NCBI GenBank assembly: GCA_016215705.1
Contig: JACRIR010000149.1
Span: forward strand, 1 to 29,062
From: Candidatus Poribacteria bacterium
Lineage (GTDB): Bacteria > Abyssobacteria > SURF-5
Direction: 5' to 3'
DNA length: 29,062 nucleotides
In this document: positions 14,678 through 21,876 of the stretch, piece by piece
Numbering within the stretch: the first letter of the stretch is position 1
How the letters are laid out: every line of letters begins with the position of its first letter
Notes under the pieces: model-generated
What the model saw: only the letters and a program-made list of their open reading frames with translations
Database searches by the model: none
Told to the model about the DNA's origin: nothing
Program-made: the position numbers and the translations under genes

Positions 14678-15413
14678 GGAATCATTGTTGAGACAACCCA
14701 CAGGACATGCGTACCAGTTCCGCGCCACGGACTCGCCAATTCACAGGCTTGGCGCTGGTTGGAAAGTGGCAATCGGCTGCCTCCTGAGCGTCGCAGCCTT
14801 TGCCGCTCGAGAACCGTGGGTGCTGGCAGGACTGCTCCTTCTCAACGCCTTTTATTATTTCCTTGCGCGCTTGAAGCTTGCCGATTTCTGGCGTGACACA
14901 CGGTTCTTCGCAGTCCAGATGATTATCATTGTGTCCCTGTACCTGCTGCGCTTCGGCGTTGCAGACGGTCTGTGGCCCGGCGCGCGAACTGCTCTGCAGA
15001 TATTGTTGTTCTTTGTGCCAGGCGTTGTCTTGCTCCGGACTACGCAAACCCGCGAAATGGCGCAGGGGCTTCGGCGCGTATTGTCGCCGCGTATGTCTTT
15101 CGTGGTCTTTTCGAGTCTCCGGTTTGTTCCCTTCTTCGCGCGCGAGCTTCGGGAGATCACGATGGCGCAGCGGCTTCGCGGAGCGCCCCTGAATTTTCCG
15201 CGGTGCATCTATCCCTGGAACTGGAAGGACGTCTTTCATTGCCTGGCTATTCCTTTGATTGTTCGTGCGCTGAAGACAGCCCATGACGCCGCCCTTTCCG
15301 CTGAGGCGAGAGGGTTCGGGCGACAAACGAGTTGCGAGTCTCGGGTTCCGGGTCGTCTCCTTCCGCAGAGACAAGAAAACTCGTCAAGCAATGCGGAAAA
15401 ATCCCCCTTCTGA
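14655..15413 (+). CDS. ecfT: ECF transporter transmembrane coupling protein EcfT
   Basis: Membrane scaffold of the ECF importer (252 residues), linking the ATPases to the substrate-binding S component. It shows the family start SPIHRLGAGWKVAIG, four or five hydrophobic helices (about 35-130 and 200-215), and the two cytoplasmic coupling helices with their Arg signatures: AQRLRGAPL near residue 175 and SAEARGFG near residue 215, which fit the ATPase grooves. ATG 14655 overlaps the ATPase gene by 23 bases; TTG 14688 with AAGGA (14676-14680) is an alternative start that would remove an odd N-terminus. The C-terminus is abnormal: the last residues (NAEKSPF) and the stop come from a CCCCCTTCTGACAAAGGGGG repeat, so the normal tail has been cut or extended by insertion. 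The coupling motifs are intact, so function is probably retained. Confidence 0.87.
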   Translation: MARLKTYKESLLRQPTGHAYQFRATDSPIHRLGAGWKVAIGCLLSVAAFAAREPWVLAGLLLLNAFYYFLARLKLADFWRDTRFFAVQMIIIVSLYLLRFGVADGLWPGARTALQILLFFVPGVVLLRTTQTREMAQGLRRVLSPRMSFVVFSSLRFVPFFARELREITMAQRLRGAPLNFPRCIYPWNWKDVFHCLAIPLIVRALKTAHDAALSAEARGFGRQTSCESRVPGRLLPQRQENSSSNAEKSPF

Positions 15414-15424
15414 CAAAGGGGGAC
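15398..15424. repeat. CCCCCTT..AAGGGGG repeat at the end of ecfT
   Basis: AAATCCCCCTT-CTGAC-AAAGGGGGA. The TGA at 15411-15413 in its loop is the ecfT stop codon. Confidence 0.75.
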
Positions 15425-15507
15425 TGAGAGAGCGTGATTTTTCCATTGAACAATGTGGTGCTGATCTGTGCAACTGAGTATTGACCCCATTGGAAGGAGC
15501 GCGTAAA

Positions 15508-16317
15508 GTGAGAGCGTTGATTGCCATCGACGACACTGATAATCAGGAAAGCGTCGGTACAGGAAGACTGGCGCGCATGTTGGCCGACTTCCTCGCCGAG
15601 AAAGGGCTCGTGAACAAGAGCAGCGTAACGAGACATCAACTTCTCGTTCATCCGGATATTCCTTATACGTCGCATAACAGTTGTGCATGTATAGAAGCTG
15701 AAATCCTCCCTTACCCCCCTTTAGCGAATGCAAAGAGTGAGGAGCGACCTTTGGTAGGCAGGGGGATTGACGGGAGTCCTTTGCAAAAGACGGATGTGGA
15801 GAATTCGGTCGAGGAAATCGCAGCGTACTCGATGGCATTCCTCATCGAAAACTATCACGAAGGCGCTGATCCCGGGTTGTGCGTGGTTGACGGAGCGGCT
15901 GTGCCCGCAGCCTTGCCGGAATTCGGCTTTCGGGCGCAACGGGAGGTCATCAAGACCGACGACGCAAAGAGGCTTGCGGAAGAACTCGGCGTGTTCACTT
16001 GGTGGAGTGGCGAACCCTGGCGCGGATGCATTGGGGCGATGGCGGGCGTCGGCCTCAGAAGCACGGAAAACGACGGACGCTTCATCGGGCTTGACGGCAT
16101 ACGCGAGCTTAAGGGGACTCTGTGCGTAAGCGAAATTATCCGCAGCTCGCGCATCAGGCGAGTCGCCACCGCCTCGGGACAGACATTGGATGACCGTGAA
16201 ATCGTGGATACACAGAATTGGGCCAGGCCCTCGCTGCTTCAGGGCGAGGCTGTCCTGGTTGTGGTAAAGCACGGGGATGTCTGGCGCCCCGCCGAAGACA
16301 AGAAGGGAAAACCGTGA
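15508..16317 (+). CDS. IDDTDN-motif protein with TiaS-like N-terminus, function unknown
   Basis: Protein of 269 residues, cytoplasmic by lack of signal or helices. It opens with RALIAIDDTDNQESVGTGRLAR, as do archaeal TiaS (tRNA-Ile2 agmatinylcytidine synthetase) proteins, and has TSHNSCACIE and GADPGLCVVD motifs. The TiaS zinc ribbon and tRNA-binding tail are not visible, so a tRNA role is doubtful. It is sandwiched between EcfT and the putative S component, which suggests a job in the import system, such as processing the ligand (inference). GGAAGGA (15492-15498) nine bases before GTG 15508 decides the start; the TTG at 15481 is upstream of that site. Residues about 65-98 (LPYPPLANAKSEERPLVGRG and onward) are an in-frame repeat-derived insertion. 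Confidence 0.7.
   Translation: MRALIAIDDTDNQESVGTGRLARMLADFLAEKGLVNKSSVTRHQLLVHPDIPYTSHNSCACIEAEILPYPPLANAKSEERPLVGRGIDGSPLQKTDVENSVEEIAAYSMAFLIENYHEGADPGLCVVDGAAVPAALPEFGFRAQREVIKTDDAKRLAEELGVFTWWSGEPWRGCIGAMAGVGLRSTENDGRFIGLDGIRELKGTLCVSEIIRSSRIRRVATASGQTLDDREIVDTQNWARPSLLQGEAVLVVVKHGDVWRPAEDKKGKP
15701..15768. repeat. Degenerate CCCCCTTT repeat inside the IDDTDN gene
   Basis: AAATCCTCCCTTACCCCCCTTT on the left and GGGGGATT on the right are the outer arms of the repeat family, here about 38 bases apart and diverged. It is read through in frame. Confidence 0.55.
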
Positions 16318-16404
16318 ATAGCAGAATCGACTCCCGGAGATATCTCTCCAATTTTCTCCTGGGCGTTGGCCGGCCTTTCGGAAAGCTGATAGGAGGATCC
16401 TGCA

Positions 16405-16974
16405 TTGGCGAATGAATTTCAGGAACGCAAGACCGGGAGCGCATACGCATTCTGGAATAAGCTTACTTTACGCGACGCCCTCTATCTGGGGTTCTGCGCC
16501 GTATTCATCGTGATTACTCGAGCGGCGCTCCGGCTGCACCTGAGCGTGCCGGGCCACGCCATGTTCTTCACGATATTCTTCCTTGTGCTTGGACGCGCAT
16601 GCGTGCCCGGAACAGGCGCGGCGAGCCTCGTCGGCTTTGTGGCCGGTCTGTTGAGCATGCTTCTCGGAATGGGAAAAGGCGGACCGCTGGCGGTGCTAAA
16701 GTTTGTTCTGCCGGGACTCGTGGTGGATGCGGGTGGAATTGTCTGTCCGCAGTTTTCAGCAAGCTATGCGGCCTGCATCGGTGTGGGAGCAATAGCATCG
16801 GCCACACGTTTTATTACTTTCTTCCTCGTCGACTGGCTGATTGGAATGGAACAAGAGGTGATCCTCCAACACGTCATCATCGCGTCAGCCATGAACACAC
16901 TGTTCGGGGCGCTCGGAGCCGCCCTGATTCCGTCGATCGTCCGCCGCCTCAAAATCCACCAGCTAATCCCTTAA
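16405..16974 (+). CDS. Putative ECF transporter S component (six-helix membrane protein)
   Basis: Integral membrane protein of 189 residues, the usual size for S components that bind the imported ligand. Hydrophobic helices are visible at about 28-45, 52-70, 74-92, 95-112, 120-140 and 160-178. LRDALYLGFCAVFIVITRAAL and GTGAASLVGFVAGLLSMLLGMGKGG have the Ala/Gly-rich helix surface expected for EcfT docking. TTG 16405 is the start: AGGAGG (16391-16396) is eight bases upstream and there is no ATG in frame nearby. The ligand class is not recognisable by eye; I see no BioY, ThiT, RibU or CbiM signature. Its place at the end of the ecf cluster makes the S role likely. The gene ends 172 bases before a convergent cytochrome gene. 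Confidence 0.75.
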   Translation: MANEFQERKTGSAYAFWNKLTLRDALYLGFCAVFIVITRAALRLHLSVPGHAMFFTIFFLVLGRACVPGTGAASLVGFVAGLLSMLLGMGKGGPLAVLKFVLPGLVVDAGGIVCPQFSASYAACIGVGAIASATRFITFFLVDWLIGMEQEVILQHVIIASAMNTLFGALGAALIPSIVRRLKIHQLIP

Positions 16975-17146
16975 CGGTCAAAATGGGTGAACTTCCTTAT
17001 TCGTGTAATTCGCAGATTTCGTGTCATCCGTGATTCAACTCTTCTTCTCTTCCTTCTTCCCTGAATCTCTGCAAATCTGCGAAATCTGCGGATTCCCTTG
17101 CTTCTTCTCGTTTGGTTGCGGCTTCGCCGCGATGTGCAACGGCCCG

Positions 17147-18391
17147 TTAGTGCGGCAGAGTTCGGCGTTTGAAATACAGGAAAGCTATGTTTACGAAGAT
17201 GACGCCTAGGATAATAGCAAGGTTTCTCTTGCGCGCATTGAGTTCCGCCTTGAACTCGCCCGTGCTCTGAACAAGCTTGCTCGAGTTGGCGACGACAAGG
17301 TCGGTCTTCTCCTTGATCTTCTCGATAGCCAACGTATGCGTGATTGGCAGGACTTCCGTCAGGTTTGTCCGAGCCTCTTCAGTAAGCGTTTGCAGGTCAT
17401 CGAGATTGCGGCCGGAATGCTCGATGTCGGCAAGCTCCTTTTCCATGAGGGCCACTTGCTTCGTAGCTTCTTCGAGAAGGCTCTTTATCTGCTGACCCGC
17501 CTGGTACTCCGGGGTAGACGCATCGTGGCACGCTCCGCAATGTCGGTCCTGATCGGATGAGAACATCTCGATACCGGGATAAAGGATTTCGTGGTTGCCA
17601 TGACAATCGACGCAGCGCGGCACGCCCGTTTCGGTCAGCGCAATATAGTGCGGGCCGTCCTTGAAGTATTTTGCGGTGACGGAATGGCACCTGCCGCATA
17701 TTTCGGGGACTTCCACGGCGCCGGGCAGCAGCGGACTATGAGTATGGCAGCTCGCACACGTCGGCGCGAGCGTGGGGTTCTTGTCGGGTATTTCGCCCCG
17801 GAGGATTTGCGCGTGATAGCTGCGGCTGTATTTCGCCACTTGATCCGTGGGCAGGCCGTATCCCTTCATATATTCGGCATCCGAGTGGCATTTGCCGCAC
17901 GTCTGCGGAATGTTGGTGTAGTAGACGGGAGAGGCAGGGTCTTTCTTGCTCAGGACCTTGTGCGCACCATGACAACTGACACAGGTTGCGACCTTGGTGT
18001 CGCCTTTATCAAAGAGAGCGCGCCCGTGGCCGCTGCGCCTGAATAGATCGTACTCGTCGACGCGAAGATTATATTTTCGCATTTTGTCCGGGTCGGAATG
18101 GCATGAGCCGCAAAGGTTCGGGATTGTCTTGACGGGCGGCACGCCGGTGTAGTCCTTGGTCGTCATCGCCTCCATGCCCTCGATAGCAGGGTTGCCGCCG
18201 TGGCACGAGTGGCAGCCCACGCCTGCGTCGTGATGCACGCTCTGCTGCCAGTCCTCGACGGGCGGGGTCAGCCTTTCGTCGCCTGCCTCTTTATGACAAG
18301 TAACGCATGAACTCTCCGCTGCAAACGCAAACGCAGGCGACAGGAGCACTGAAATCGCTATGAAGAGCAAACGAATATGAAATCTTCTCAT
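17147..18391 (-). CDS. Nine-haem c-type cytochrome with C-terminal membrane anchor
   Basis: Periplasmic electron-transfer protein of 414 residues. A signal peptide (about 1-24, ending AFAFA) is followed by nine CxxCH haem sites: CVTCH (29-33), CHSCH (60-64), CGSCH, CVSCH, CGKCH, CASCH, CGRCH, CVDCH and CGACH. A helical region (about 300-385, rich in Glu, Leu and Lys) precedes a single membrane helix LAIILGVIFVNIAFLYF and a basic end, so the haem domain hangs in the periplasm. ATG 18391 overlaps the stop of the cytochrome b C-terminal gene by four bases (ATGA). It probably takes the place of cytochrome c1 or f as electron acceptor of the Rieske/cytochrome b complex encoded upstream. The terminal acceptor is not identified. 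Confidence 0.9.
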   Translation of the reverse strand: MRRFHIRLLFIAISVLLSPAFAFAAESSCVTCHKEAGDERLTPPVEDWQQSVHHDAGVGCHSCHGGNPAIEGMEAMTTKDYTGVPPVKTIPNLCGSCHSDPDKMRKYNLRVDEYDLFRRSGHGRALFDKGDTKVATCVSCHGAHKVLSKKDPASPVYYTNIPQTCGKCHSDAEYMKGYGLPTDQVAKYSRSYHAQILRGEIPDKNPTLAPTCASCHTHSPLLPGAVEVPEICGRCHSVTAKYFKDGPHYIALTETGVPRCVDCHGNHEILYPGIEMFSSDQDRHCGACHDASTPEYQAGQQIKSLLEEATKQVALMEKELADIEHSGRNLDDLQTLTEEARTNLTEVLPITHTLAIEKIKEKTDLVVANSSKLVQSTGEFKAELNARKRNLAIILGVIFVNIAFLYFKRRTLPH

Positions 18392-18822
18392 GAGAGTTTT
18401 CCCCAGATCGTGAGTGCGGCCAGCGCGATAAGAGCCAGGATTCCCATGGCAATCATAAACGGCCTTTTTCGGGGATGTCTTTCAGGGTTCTTGTCCAGAA
18501 ACGGCAGGAGAACGAGCAAGAAGAGCCCGCCGGCCTGAACGAGTATTCCGAGCACTTTGGGCGCCCACGCCCCCAGGAACGAGAAGTGCTCGGCCACCTT
18601 GAGAGCCTGATATGCCGAAAGGAAATACCATTCGGGCTTGATGTGCTCGGGAGTGACAAACGGGTCGGCCGGCGGCTCCATCGGCGCAGGGAAAAACATC
18701 ACGAGGGTCACTAGGATTGCCAGCATAACAAAGACCATCATCGTCTGGTCGAGCATGTGATTAGGGAAAAAGGGCTCGCCTTCTTCCGTCTTGTTTGCTT
18801 TTTCACCTAAGACTTCCGACAT
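18388..18822 (-). CDS. Cytochrome b C-terminal subunit (b6f subunit IV-like)
   Basis: Membrane subunit of a quinol:cytochrome c oxidoreductase, 144 residues. It begins MSEVLGEKANKTEEGEPFFPNHMLDQ, has helices at about 30-48, 95-113 and 122-140, and carries the PEWYFL quinone-site signature (in HIKPEWYFLSAYQALK). This is the petD-like half of a split cytochrome b. The start is ATG at 18822, because GGTGGAGG precedes it by nine bases; the frame stays open up to 18903, but that extension (TPYVWVANREPETVNHEW) is read from a palindrome-rich spacer between the two cytochrome b genes. It overlaps the nine-haem cytochrome gene by four bases. Confidence 0.9.
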   Translation of the reverse strand: MSEVLGEKANKTEEGEPFFPNHMLDQTMMVFVMLAILVTLVMFFPAPMEPPADPFVTPEHIKPEWYFLSAYQALKVAEHFSFLGAWAPKVLGILVQAGGLFLLVLLPFLDKNPERHPRKRPFMIAMGILALIALAALTIWGKLS

Positions 18823-18973
18823 TGGAATTGGTCCTCCACCGATTGTCCATTCGTGGTTTACAGTCTCCGGTTCACGGTTCGCAACCCATACATACGGTGT
18901 CATCAGCTTGGGAGAAAACTGTGGACCGTCGACGGTGAACCGTGGACTTCTTTTTCTTGCTTTTCGCCCATCC

Positions 18974-19720
18974 TCATAGCGGGCCGGAGATACCCTGCTT
19001 TCTGATCATGAAGAAATGGCCCATCAGGAAGAAACTTATCACAAGCGGCAAAATGACCACGTGCACCGCGAAGAAGCGGGTGAGCGTGGTCTGACTTACT
19101 TCGGCGCCACCTCGAATCAAAGTGGTGAGGAGTCCGCCGACCACGGGAACAGCGCCGGGCGCCTCGGTGCCAACCGTCGTCGCCCAATAGGATATCTGGT
19201 TCCACGGCAGCAGATAGCCCGTGAACCCGAACCCGAGCGTGAGCATGAGCAGGATTACGCCGGTGACCCAATTGAAGTCGCGAGGCGGTTTGTACGCTCC
19301 GTAGAAGAAGACACGCGCCATGTGCAGGAACACCATGACGATCATCAAGTTTGCGGCCCAATGGTGCAGGCCGCGCACGAGCCACCCGAATGGAACATTA
19401 TTGGTAACGTACACGACGCTCTTGTACGCTTCGGCGATAGTGGGCCGGTAGTACATGAGAAGCATTATGCCGGTCACTGCCTGGACGGTGAAGAGGAAAA
19501 GCGAAAGCCCGCCGAAACAGAACAGCCAGTTGACGTGATGCGGGACGGCCTTCTTGAGATTCTTTTCAAGCGCTTCTTTGATGTTGAGGCGCTCGTCGAG
19601 CGGCCCATAAACGAAACCTGTCAGCGAGAATAACTCGAACAACTCCCTCAAACCTGAGCGCTGCTCGAATGAAGGCTGTTGCTCCTTAAGGGCCTTCCCC
19701 TTTTCATGCTCGTTCATCAC
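18974..19720 (-). CDS. Cytochrome b N-terminal subunit (b6-like)
   Basis: Haem-bearing membrane subunit of the Rieske/cytochrome b complex, 248 residues with four core helices. Likely haem ligands are H119 and H133 in one helix (RGLHHWAANLMIVMVFLHM) and H220 and H235 in another (FFAVHVVILPLVISFFLMGHF). The 14 residues between the second pair match the b6 rather than the bc1 type. LGFTGYLLPW-like (FGFTGYLLPWNQISYWATTV) and GAVPVVGG are quinone-pocket signatures. GTG 19720 follows GGAG at a good distance and directly abuts the Rieske stop; ATG 19717 is the alternative. Helix-forming residues 1-60 are an N-terminal extension with charged sequence. It is in one operon with the Rieske gene upstream and subunit IV downstream. 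Confidence 0.93.
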   Translation of the reverse strand: MMNEHEKGKALKEQQPSFEQRSGLRELFELFSLTGFVYGPLDERLNIKEALEKNLKKAVPHHVNWLFCFGGLSLFLFTVQAVTGIMLLMYYRPTIAEAYKSVVYVTNNVPFGWLVRGLHHWAANLMIVMVFLHMARVFFYGAYKPPRDFNWVTGVILLMLTLGFGFTGYLLPWNQISYWATTVGTEAPGAVPVVGGLLTTLIRGGAEVSQTTLTRFFAVHVVILPLVISFFLMGHFFMIRKQGISGPL

Positions 19721-20176
19721 TCATGCTTCTCCTATAATAACCTCGTCCGGCGTGATCTTTGTGTGGTAGCTGGCCAGCGGCTTGGGCGCAGGACCGGCGG
19801 TGACATTGCCATTGACGTCAAATGTGGCGGCATGACAGGGACAAACAAGCAGACGCTTCGAGCCGTCCCATTTCACGATGCAGCCAAGGTGAGTGCAGAC
19901 CGCCGAAAGCGCGTGAACTTGCTTCTCACTCACACGGATGACGACTGTGGGCTCGCCTTTATAGCGAACAATTTTCGACCCACCGATGGGAAGTTCCGCG
20001 AGCATGACGCGCACAGTCTCGCTCCCGCTTTCAGCTCCAATAGCGGCGGGAGGAAAAAGATACTTTGCAAAGGCGTAGGCTGCCGAGCCCCCAAATGTTC
20101 CGATTGACAGGCCAAGAAAATAGTTAAGGAAAGAACGCCGGCGTATCGGCTGGTCTTTTTCAGAGTTCAATTCCAT
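19721..20176 (-). CDS. Rieske [2Fe-2S] protein of the cytochrome b complex
   Basis: Iron-sulfur subunit that carries electrons from quinol to the cytochrome. Cluster ligands are clear: C94-T-H96-L-G-C99 and C112-P-C114-H115, with the disulfide Cys pair included. Residues 12-45 (RRRSFLNYFLGLSIGTFGGSAAY) look like a Tat-type signal/anchor, as expected for Rieske proteins, which are exported folded. Length 151 from ATG 20176. The frame extends to a GTG at 20206, and GGAGG lies 8 bases before a TTG at 20182 and 14 bases before the ATG, so TTG 20182 is a real alternative. It heads the set Rieske - cytochrome b - subunit IV - nine-haem cytochrome, all minus strand and closely spaced. Confidence 0.92.
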   Translation of the reverse strand: MELNSEKDQPIRRRSFLNYFLGLSIGTFGGSAAYAFAKYLFPPAAIGAESGSETVRVMLAELPIGGSKIVRYKGEPTVVIRVSEKQVHALSAVCTHLGCIVKWDGSKRLLVCPCHAATFDVNGNVTAGPAPKPLASYHTKITPDEVIIGEA

Positions 20177-20263
20177 TGTCAAGTCTGTTCCCTCCTGCAA
20201 ATTCACCCTTCCGGCCTCTGCAAAGGCAGGACTTGAGACTCTCCCTTAATTCTTTGGATGTGA

Positions 20264-20316
20264 ATTTATTCGCATTGGCAACGCGGAAAGTGCCATATAA
20301 TACTGTGCGAATAAAT
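20264..20316. promoter_or_regulatory. Perfect inverted repeat flanking the Rieske operon start
   Basis: ATTTATTCGCA (20264-20274) and TGCGAATAAAT (20306-20316) are exact complements with a 31-base spacer that contains TATAAT (20296-20301, plus strand; ATTATA on the minus strand). It lies about 90 bases upstream of the Rieske gene and could be a pair of half-sites for a regulator, or a weakly paired hairpin. Confidence 0.4.
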
Positions 20317-20375
20317 ACGGCTGCAGAATTTCGTCCTGGTCCGCCAATTGCGGAACAGTCTCGCTTTTCTCCGGG

Positions 20376-21527
20376 TCACGGGCTCTTGGAGTCCGAACCC
20401 ATCCCAATATTTATTTCCTCCTCTTTCAAGAGCAGCGGTCGATAACTATAGTGCAGCGTCGCCCTCACGAGATACCTCTGGCGAGGAGAGGCCGCGAAAT
20501 CGAATGGAATCTGCACTGATCCGCCGGGCGGGATGCGATTATCTTTCGACACGATCGCCCCATTGAGGATTATGTCCGCGTCGTTGGTGAGAGGGTTGTG
20601 GTCCTTATCGAGTATTACCCTTTCAAACTTATGTTCGTCGGATTCGACCATAACACCTTTTGAATCGACGAGTTGGACTTCGAGCACAAGCGCTCGCGAG
20701 GGAATGCCGGTGGGAATCATGTGGCCGGAGCCTGCGTTGCTCACCTCGACGACCGCATGCAGCCCGCCAGGAACCTGCGAGACGGAAACGACTCTCACTT
20801 TTCCGGCGGAGGCCACCTGAACAATGGAGTGCCCTCCCGAGAGATTGTGCGAGTTGATCATTTGGCGCTCTTCTCTTCCCTTGCCCGTCACAATCGCGCC
20901 TTCAACCAGAGGCATGTGACACGATTGACAATTGACACCTTTCGCGGCGTATGGGCCGTTCAGCCATTCCCGGTACGTGTCGAAGACGGCAACGCCTTGC
21001 GGGTTGTTCCATTGATGGCATGTGGCGCATATCTTGGAGTCAATGAACAGGCTTGATTGCACCGAAGGGTGCGAGTCAGCCGATTTGCCGGCCCTGAGGG
21101 GGCCGTATTTCTCAGCGCCCGTCGTGAGGGTAACTTTGGCTTGTTTGCCCTCGAGATTCAGAGACGATATCCGGTGACAGAAATCACACGTAATGGCTTC
21201 GGCAGTAAGCGGAAGTTTCATCATTATGTCATTTGTGACGGTTGTGGTGGGAGCATGGCAATCGAGGCATATCTCTCTCACGCCATCCCCGTTCTCTTTG
21301 AGCGCAAGCATGAAGGCGGCCTGGAATATATTGTCGCTGAGAGCGCCCGCATGGAGAGAGTCTTTCCAGTAGGTATGAATATCAAGATGACATTTCGCGC
21401 AGTTCGCACTCGAGATGAACCCGGGCTTGCCGCCGGCGCTGGTGACAACGTCTATCTGCGCCCTCGCTTCAGGCGCGCACATCCAAATCGTCATGCCGGC
21501 AATAATCGCGACAAACAGGTTTCTCAT
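20376..21527 (-). CDS. Five-haem c-type cytochrome, cytochrome c554-like
   Basis: Secreted multihaem protein of 383 residues. The signal peptide spans about 1-23 (RNLFVAIIAGMTIWMCAPEARA). Five CxxCH sites are present: CAKCH, CLDCH, CDFCH, CATCH and CQSCH, all in the first 230 residues, with extra His residues (for example SLHAGAL, HQWNNPQG) as likely sixth ligands. The layout resembles the cytochrome c554 / multihaem NrfB-like fold. The C-terminal 150 residues lack haem sites and look like a beta-rich domain (VRVVSVSQVPGGLHAVVEV, GSGHMIPTG). ATG 21527 starts the signal peptide directly; an ATG 48 bases upstream adds a non-signal stretch. It is co-oriented with the Rieske operon, 200 bases upstream of it, and probably passes electrons to or from that complex. 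The partner is inference. Confidence 0.85.
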   Translation of the reverse strand: MRNLFVAIIAGMTIWMCAPEARAQIDVVTSAGGKPGFISSANCAKCHLDIHTYWKDSLHAGALSDNIFQAAFMLALKENGDGVREICLDCHAPTTTVTNDIMMKLPLTAEAITCDFCHRISSLNLEGKQAKVTLTTGAEKYGPLRAGKSADSHPSVQSSLFIDSKICATCHQWNNPQGVAVFDTYREWLNGPYAAKGVNCQSCHMPLVEGAIVTGKGREERQMINSHNLSGGHSIVQVASAGKVRVVSVSQVPGGLHAVVEVSNAGSGHMIPTGIPSRALVLEVQLVDSKGVMVESDEHKFERVILDKDHNPLTNDADIILNGAIVSKDNRIPPGGSVQIPFDFAASPRQRYLVRATLHYSYRPLLLKEEEINIGMGSDSKSP

Positions 21528-21575
21528 TATCGGGAGTCCTCGCCTCTCTGCCCTCTGAAATAATATCTCTTTCAT

Positions 21576-21876
21576 TGCGTTATTCCGCGTTGTGTATCCA
21601 TTTCATTTTCATTTTCTGTTCATTTCCTGACTCAAAATAGGCTTTCACAACCATAATAAGTATGATATATGAGGTGATAGCGGGCAAGAGTGGGAAAGAA
21701 ACTTGATCAACAGAGCGGAATTATAACTTACATCATCGGAAAAGTCAAGATGGTTTTCAGCTAAACTAGCGGACATTTCTGTCCGGTCTTGACAGATGGA
21801 TTTCTTCCGCCTTGGCTCGCTCTCCTTTGCATTCCCACGCTTCGGGTCCGTGACCCTTTTCAGTCAGGAGACTCTG
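21576..21876. other. Intergenic region with a short hairpin
   Basis: No gene seen. CGGACA-TTTC-TGTCCG (21770-21785) is a perfect six-pair hairpin lacking a T tract. The rest is A/T-rich and may hold the promoter of the cytochrome gene. No convincing pair of promoter boxes stands out. Confidence 0.5.

Noticed and set aside
19016-19633. 205-codon plus-strand ORF opposite cytochrome b
   Set aside because: Antisense to a strongly conserved membrane protein; charged low-information translation.
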